In this document: positions 59,971 to 64,000 of the stretch, one piece after another
How the letters are laid out: the number at the start of each line of letters is the position of its first letter
How positions within the stretch are numbered: the stretch's first letter is position 1
NCBI GenBank assembly: GCA_963739435.1
Contig: CAVUAN010000025.1
Span: forward strand, 34,579 to 98,578
Reading direction: 5' to 3'
DNA from: CAVUAN01 sp963739435
GTDB lineage: Bacteria; Acidobacteriota; Thermoanaerobaculia; UBA5066; Gp7-AA6
Length of the DNA: 64,000 nt
Notes under the pieces: model-generated
What the model was told of the DNA's origin: nothing
The model's database searches: none
Seen by the model: only the letters and a program-made list of their open reading frames with translations
Made by a program: the position numbers and the translations under genes

Positions 59971-62429
59971 ATGCGGATGGTCCCCTTCCTGTTGTGCGGA
60001 CTGGGCATGATTTCGATGCCGGCTTCGGCGGAGCGTCCCGGCGTCGAACAGGGCGTCACGCTCTTGCCCAACGGCTGGCGGATTAAGCCTGCCGGGCGGC
60101 ACATTACCGTCGGCGACCTTCCCCTCGCCCTTGCCGAATCCCCCGACGGACGTTTTGTTGTCGTCTCCAACAACGGCTACGAAAGGCCGACGCTGACCGT
60201 CGTGGATCTCGAGAAGCTCGTCGTGCGTCAAACACAGGGGCTGGAGAACGCGTGGCTCGGCCTGGCATTCGACCCCGGGGCCGAGCGGCTCTTCTCTTCG
60301 GGCGGCAGCGCCAACGCGATCGATGTGCTGCCCTGGGCAAACGCCCGGCTCGGCGCGCCGTCGAAAATTCCGCTGGGCGAGAAGCTCTCCGGAAGTTTCC
60401 TGGGCGGGCTCGCTGTCGGCCCTGACGGCAAGCGTCTCTTCGTCGTCGATCCCCTGGGCCAGACACTTTCGGCCGTCGATCTCGAGTCGCGGCGCCTGGT
60501 CAGAACGATCCCTCTGCCGGCCGAACCCTACACCTGCCTCCTGTCGCAAGACGGCGGCACGCTCTTCGTATCGCTCTGGGGTGGCACGAGGGTGCTCGTC
60601 CTCGATGCGGCGACGCTCGAACTCAGGAAGGAAGTCGCGACGGGCGAGCATCCCAATGCCATGGCGCTTTCGAGCGACGGGTCGCGGCTTTTCGTCGCCT
60701 GCGCCAACACCAACGCGGTCTGGGCGCTCGATCTGGAGTCGGGCCGCGCGGCCGAGCAGATCTCCGTCGCCCTCTATCCGAAAGCGCCCGAGGGAGCGAC
60801 GCCAAACGCTCTCGGCCTGTCGCCCGACGGCAGAACGCTCCTTGTCGCCATTGCCGACAACAATGCTGTCGCTGTCGTGGACGTTGGAAAGCCCGGATCG
60901 AGCCTCGTGACGGGCTTCATTCCCGCGGGTTGGTATCCGACGGCCGCCCGGTTCACGCGCGACGGCAAGCGAATCCTGATTCTTCGCGGAAAGGGGCTGA
61001 CGTCGCAGGCCAATCCGCGCGGCCGCAGCCCGGCATCACCGGTACGGCGCCCTCGCAATACGTCGGCGCGATGCTCCGGGGCACCCTATCCATTCTGTCC
61101 GCGCCTGACCGCAAAGGCGCTCGCTGCCTACACGAAGACGGTGTACTTCTTGACGCCGTACACGGGACGCGGTACTCCTCGCCCCGGCGAAAGCGCCCCC
61201 GGGTCGCCGATCCCGCAGCGGGTCGGAGGCCGTTCGCCGATCCGTCACGTCTTCTACATCATCCGCGAGAACCGCACCTACGACCAGATTCTGGGTGAGA
61301 CGACCGGGGCAACGGCGACCCGAACCTCTGCCTGTTCGGCGAGGACGTCACGCCCAACGCGCACGCGCTCGCGCAGCGAGTTCGTCCTGCTCGACAATTT
61401 CTACGTGGACGCGGAGGTGAGCTACGACGGGCCATGCCGTTCTCGACGGGCGCCTACGCCACCGACGTGTCGGAGAAGATCTGGCCGCTCTACGCGGACC
61501 GCGGCGGCCGATACCTGTCGGAGGGCGGCGGCCCGATGCGAAACGCCTACGGCAACGTGACGGCACCGCGGAAGGGCTACATCTGGGACGCGTGCCGGCG
61601 CGCCGGAGTCTCCGTGCGCAGCTACGGCGAGTTTGCCGTCGCCCACACGGAGGCCGAACTCGACTCGGGCCGGCAGCCGCCATACGCGGCTCGGTGCCCG
61701 GCTTCAAGGGCCTCGTGTGCACCGATTACCCGCCCTACGACCTGCGATCCCGAACGGGCGCGGTCGCCGTCTGGCTCCACGAGTTCCAGCGGTTCGAGAC
61801 AGAGCGGCCAGCTGCCGCGCCTCTCCATCATCCGGCTCGGCAACGACCACACGGTCGGGACGAACCCGAAGTCCGACGCCGCGCTCCATGATCGCCGAGA
61901 ACGACCCCGCGCTCGGCCGCGTCGTCGAGGCGATCTCGCACAGCCGCGTGTGGAAGGAGTCGGCGATCTTCGTCCTCGAAGACGACGCGCAGACCGGGCC
62001 GGACCACGTGGACACGCACCGTTCGGTCGCGCTCGTTGCGGGCCCCATCGCGCGACGGGGTTCGGTCGATTCGACGCTCTCACGACCTGCGGCGTGTTGC
62101 GCACGATCGAGCTGCTGCTGGCGCTTCCGCCGATGAGCCAGCTCGACGCGGCGCGACGCCGATGTACCGGCGTTCCAGTCCGCCGGCGATGCGCGCCCGT
62201 TCACGGGCCGGACGCGCGCGTGCCGACATCCGAAAAGAATGCGACCTCCGCCTGGGGCGCCGCGAAGTCCGCCGGGATGGATTCGCAGCGAGGTCCCGCG
62301 CGCCCGAGCAGGCCCTCGACGAAATTCTCTGGAAGTCGGTCAAGGGCGCCGCCCCGCTCGATGCCGCCGCCCGTGCGGGCGGCGTTCGTTCGCCCGGTCC
62401 AGCCCGTCGAAGAGGAGGACGACGACTAG
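59971..62429 (+). CDS. YncE-like beta-propeller fused to phosphoesterase, frameshifted
   Basis: About 819 residues when joined. A signal peptide (MVPFLLCGLGMISMPASA) leads into YVTN-type propeller repeats to about residue 350 (ADSPDGRFVVVSNNGY-like units; LSQDGGTLFVSLWGGTRVLV; LGLSPDGRTLLVAIADNNAV). An alkaline-phosphatase-like phosphoesterase follows (HVFYIIRENRTYDQILGE, FVLLDNFYVDAEVSYDG, WKESAIFVLEDDAQTGPDHV, CGVLRTIELLLALPPMSQLD). The first 1,000 bases read cleanly. From about 61000 I see changes near 61010, 61300, 61350, 61430, 61690, 61880, 62060 and 62150. The joined order is complete. This two-domain form is common in soil Acidobacteriota and proteobacteria. Substrate unknown. Confidence 0.85.
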
Positions 62430-62444
62430 TCCGGCGTCAGTTTC

Positions 62445-63551
<1,107 letters not shown>

Positions 63552-63577
63552 CGGCCGGCATTCTGGCCGGCAGCAGT

Positions 63578-64000
63578 ATTGAACTTCAGATCATCCAGGT
63601 GCTCGACGCCAGAAAGGCCCTCGTCGCCTCCCTCGCCCTGCTGACGCTGGGATTCATTGTCTTCTGGGTTCGCAGCGTTTGGCGCCGCCGCGGGGAGGCA
63701 GATCTTCGCCGTGCGCCCGACGCTCCTGCAAGTGACGATCGGAGCCGTCACCAACTTCTCGACGTGCTCGGGATCGGGTCGTTTGCGCCGACGACCTCGA
63801 TCTTCAAGCTGCGGCGGCTGGTGCCCGACGAGAAGATTCCCGGCACGCTGAACGTCGGCCATGCGCTTCCCACGATCACCCAGGCCTTCATCTTCATTGC
63901 GATCGTCAAAGTCGAGATCCCGACGCTTCTGGGCATGATCTCGGCCTCCGTGCTGGGGGCGTGGCTCGGCGCCGGCGTCGTGGCCGGCCTTCCCCGGCGC
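63578..64000 (+). CDS. TauE/SafE-like permease, 3' end cut by window, frameshifted
   Basis: N-terminal membrane segment KALVASLALLTLGFIVFWVR, then FAVRPTLLQVTIGAVTNF in another frame, then VLGIGSFAPTTSIFKLRRLV, IPGTLNVGHALPTITQAF and LGMISASVLGAWLGAGVVAG. These match the sulfite/organosulfur exporter TauE/SafE family of membrane proteins. Frame changes lie near 63690 and 63755. No standard start codon fits the first segment (ATT at 63578, or TTG at 63579 in another frame), so the start is uncertain. The gene leaves the window at the right edge. Confidence 0.7.
   Translation, partial: MELQIIQVLDARKALVASLALLTLGFIVFWVRSVWRRRGEADLRRAPDAPASDDRSRHQLLDVLGIGSFAPTTSIFKLRRLVPDEKIPGTLNVGHALPTITQAFIFIAIVKVEIPTLLGMISASVLGAWLGAGVVAGLPRR

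Overview
The window is GC-rich, densely coded bacterial chromosome. No rRNA or other decisive phylogenetic marker is present. The content fits an Acidobacteriota-like bacterium best: HRDLKP-type Ser/Thr kinases, one fused to TolB-like and TPR modules and one to a multi-helix membrane domain, plus PafA-type phosphatase, YncE-phosphoesterase, lipoproteins, an outer-membrane efflux channel and a sigma-54 activator. This assignment is inference. The cell is clearly diderm (TolC-like protein, RND pump, BamE-like protein).

Layout. 1-10 kb, minus strand: a frameshifted hutI, then divIVA-like, yggT, yggS, an RNase H-like gene, a zinc-ribbon coiled-coil gene, tRNA-Met(CAT), rpoD, dnaG, mutS2 and rpsU (rpsU with a clear -35/-10 promoter). 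10-14 kb, plus strand: a GAF-like protein and a TPR lytic transglycosylase. 13.9-21.5 kb, minus strand: an ADP-forming acyl-CoA synthetase, a PafA-like phosphatase, a sulfate-binding protein, one permease, and an unusual CysA ATPase carrying two universal-stress domains. 21.5-23 kb: a small lipoprotein-like gene, an F420-reductase-like gene between copies of a GATCGGGTGAT repeat, and tRNA-Asn.

23-32 kb: a sigma-54 activator with a degenerate receiver, tandem dyads 20 bp apart, a near-consensus -24/-12 promoter, an 82-residue exported peptide of unknown role and a terminator; then a TPR lipoprotein and two Ser/Thr kinases sharing a duplicated leader. 32-38.4 kb, minus strand: a tetR, outer-membrane channel, adaptor and RND pump operon. 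38.5-43.7 kb, plus strand: TMEM175-type channel, pirin, amidohydrolase, rfbB, rfbA and a lipoprotein. 43.8-45.9 kb: a collagen-like surface protein. 46.3-49.3 kb: a nitrate/sulfonate-type ABC importer with a fused double permease.

49.3-59.0 kb, minus strand: crcB, a DUF190 gene, a KdpD-type kinase core, kdpE, a barrel-like protein, a 27-residue membrane peptide, kdpF, kdpA, kdpB, kdpC and a separate KdpD sensor half. KdpD is thus split across the two ends of the cluster. 59-64 kb: a BamE-like lipoprotein gene, a YncE/phosphoesterase, an enolase-superfamily gene and the start of a TauE/SafE-like gene.

Many otherwise conserved genes are interrupted by single-base frame changes (hutI, divIVA, sulfate-binding protein, phosphatase, second kinase, RND pump and adaptor, collagen-like protein, ABC permease, and nearly everything after 61 kb). 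They cluster at 30.4-35.7 kb and 61-64 kb, which suggests sequencing or assembly error more than real gene decay. Four-base ATGA/GTGA start-stop overlaps are common and define most of the operons.
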